A stretch of DNA of 64,000 nucleotides. Origin: Bradyrhizobium sp. C9 (GTDB lineage Bacteria; Pseudomonadota; Alphaproteobacteria; Rhizobiales; Xanthobacteraceae). The position numbers and the translations under genes were made by a program. Shown here piece after piece: positions 63,948 through 64,000 of this stretch (positions are counted from its first letter, which is position 1; the number at the start of each line of letters is the position of its first letter). Location: NCBI RefSeq assembly GCF_002532045.1, contig NZ_NWTG01000027.1, forward strand, positions 19,266 to 83,265, in the 5' to 3' direction. The notes beneath the pieces are model-generated. The model saw only the letters and a list, made by a program, of their open reading frames with translations. It did no database searches and had not been told where the DNA came from.

Positions 63948-64000
63948 CTTTGCTCTCTCAGGAGGTTGTCCATCTGGTCTGAACCGAGGAAGCTGAGGTT

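Overview
The window looks like a chromosomal segment of a Bradyrhizobium-type alphaproteobacterium (Hyphomicrobiales, Nitrobacteraceae). The base composition is uniformly GC-rich. The Tol-Pal-CpoB-TilS-FtsH gene order is the alphaproteobacterial one. Many intergenic spaces carry the palindromic repeats common in rhizobial genomes. No insertion sequence, prophage, CRISPR array or rRNA operon was seen. The only tRNA found is an initiator tRNA-Met.

Region by region: 1-4.5 kb holds a truncated TetR regulator, a polytopic membrane protein, an orphan Leu/Ile/Val-type binding protein and a DUF3052 protein. 4.5-16.9 kb is a minus-strand cell-envelope block read as tolQ-tolR-tolA-tolB, then a PAS-GGDEF-EAL protein and a FeeM-like N-acyl amino acid synthase, then pal-cpoB-tilS-ftsH. 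Two signalling genes thus lie inside the Tol-Pal block, between tolB and pal. 17-25.6 kb is housekeeping and stress: CrcB, superoxide dismutase, a GNAT enzyme, a MATE pump, DUF2147, DUF3095, HtpG with a sigma-32-like promoter, and an odd MBL-fold protein with an N-terminal Cys-pair knuckle. 25.6-34.5 kb holds an AraC regulator divergent from a sigma-70-like protein, then a ribose-type ABC importer whose binding protein is interrupted by an in-frame TAG, a GST, a xylulokinase and a periplasmic asparaginase.

34.7-44.5 kb: acyl-CoA dehydrogenase with a TetR regulator; OpgC with an AlaX-type editing protein; an MFS transporter, an amidohydrolase and a small membrane protein divergent from an HxlR regulator; and a stand-alone HerA/DUF87-like ATPase with a clear terminator. 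44.6-48.7 kb is a surface-related region: two head-to-head remnants of a repetitive secreted protein (about 108-residue repeats), a Wza/GumB-like polysaccharide export lipoprotein and two small uncharacterised proteins. 49-64 kb: tRNA-fMet, an aldehyde dehydrogenase plus GMC oxidoreductase pair, two SDR proteins (one with substituted catalytic residues) and a quinone reductase, CvpA, DUF3775, two paralogous MBL hydrolases, a TetR regulator divergent from an unknown protein, an FAH-family hydrolase, a GST, Ogt and an alpha/beta hydrolase.

The most unusual points are the head-to-head repeat-protein junction near 45.5 kb, the c-di-GMP and N-acyl-amino-acid signalling genes inside the Tol-Pal block, and the single amber codon in the sugar-binding protein. 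All functional names rest on reading the translated sequence by eye; no database search was run.
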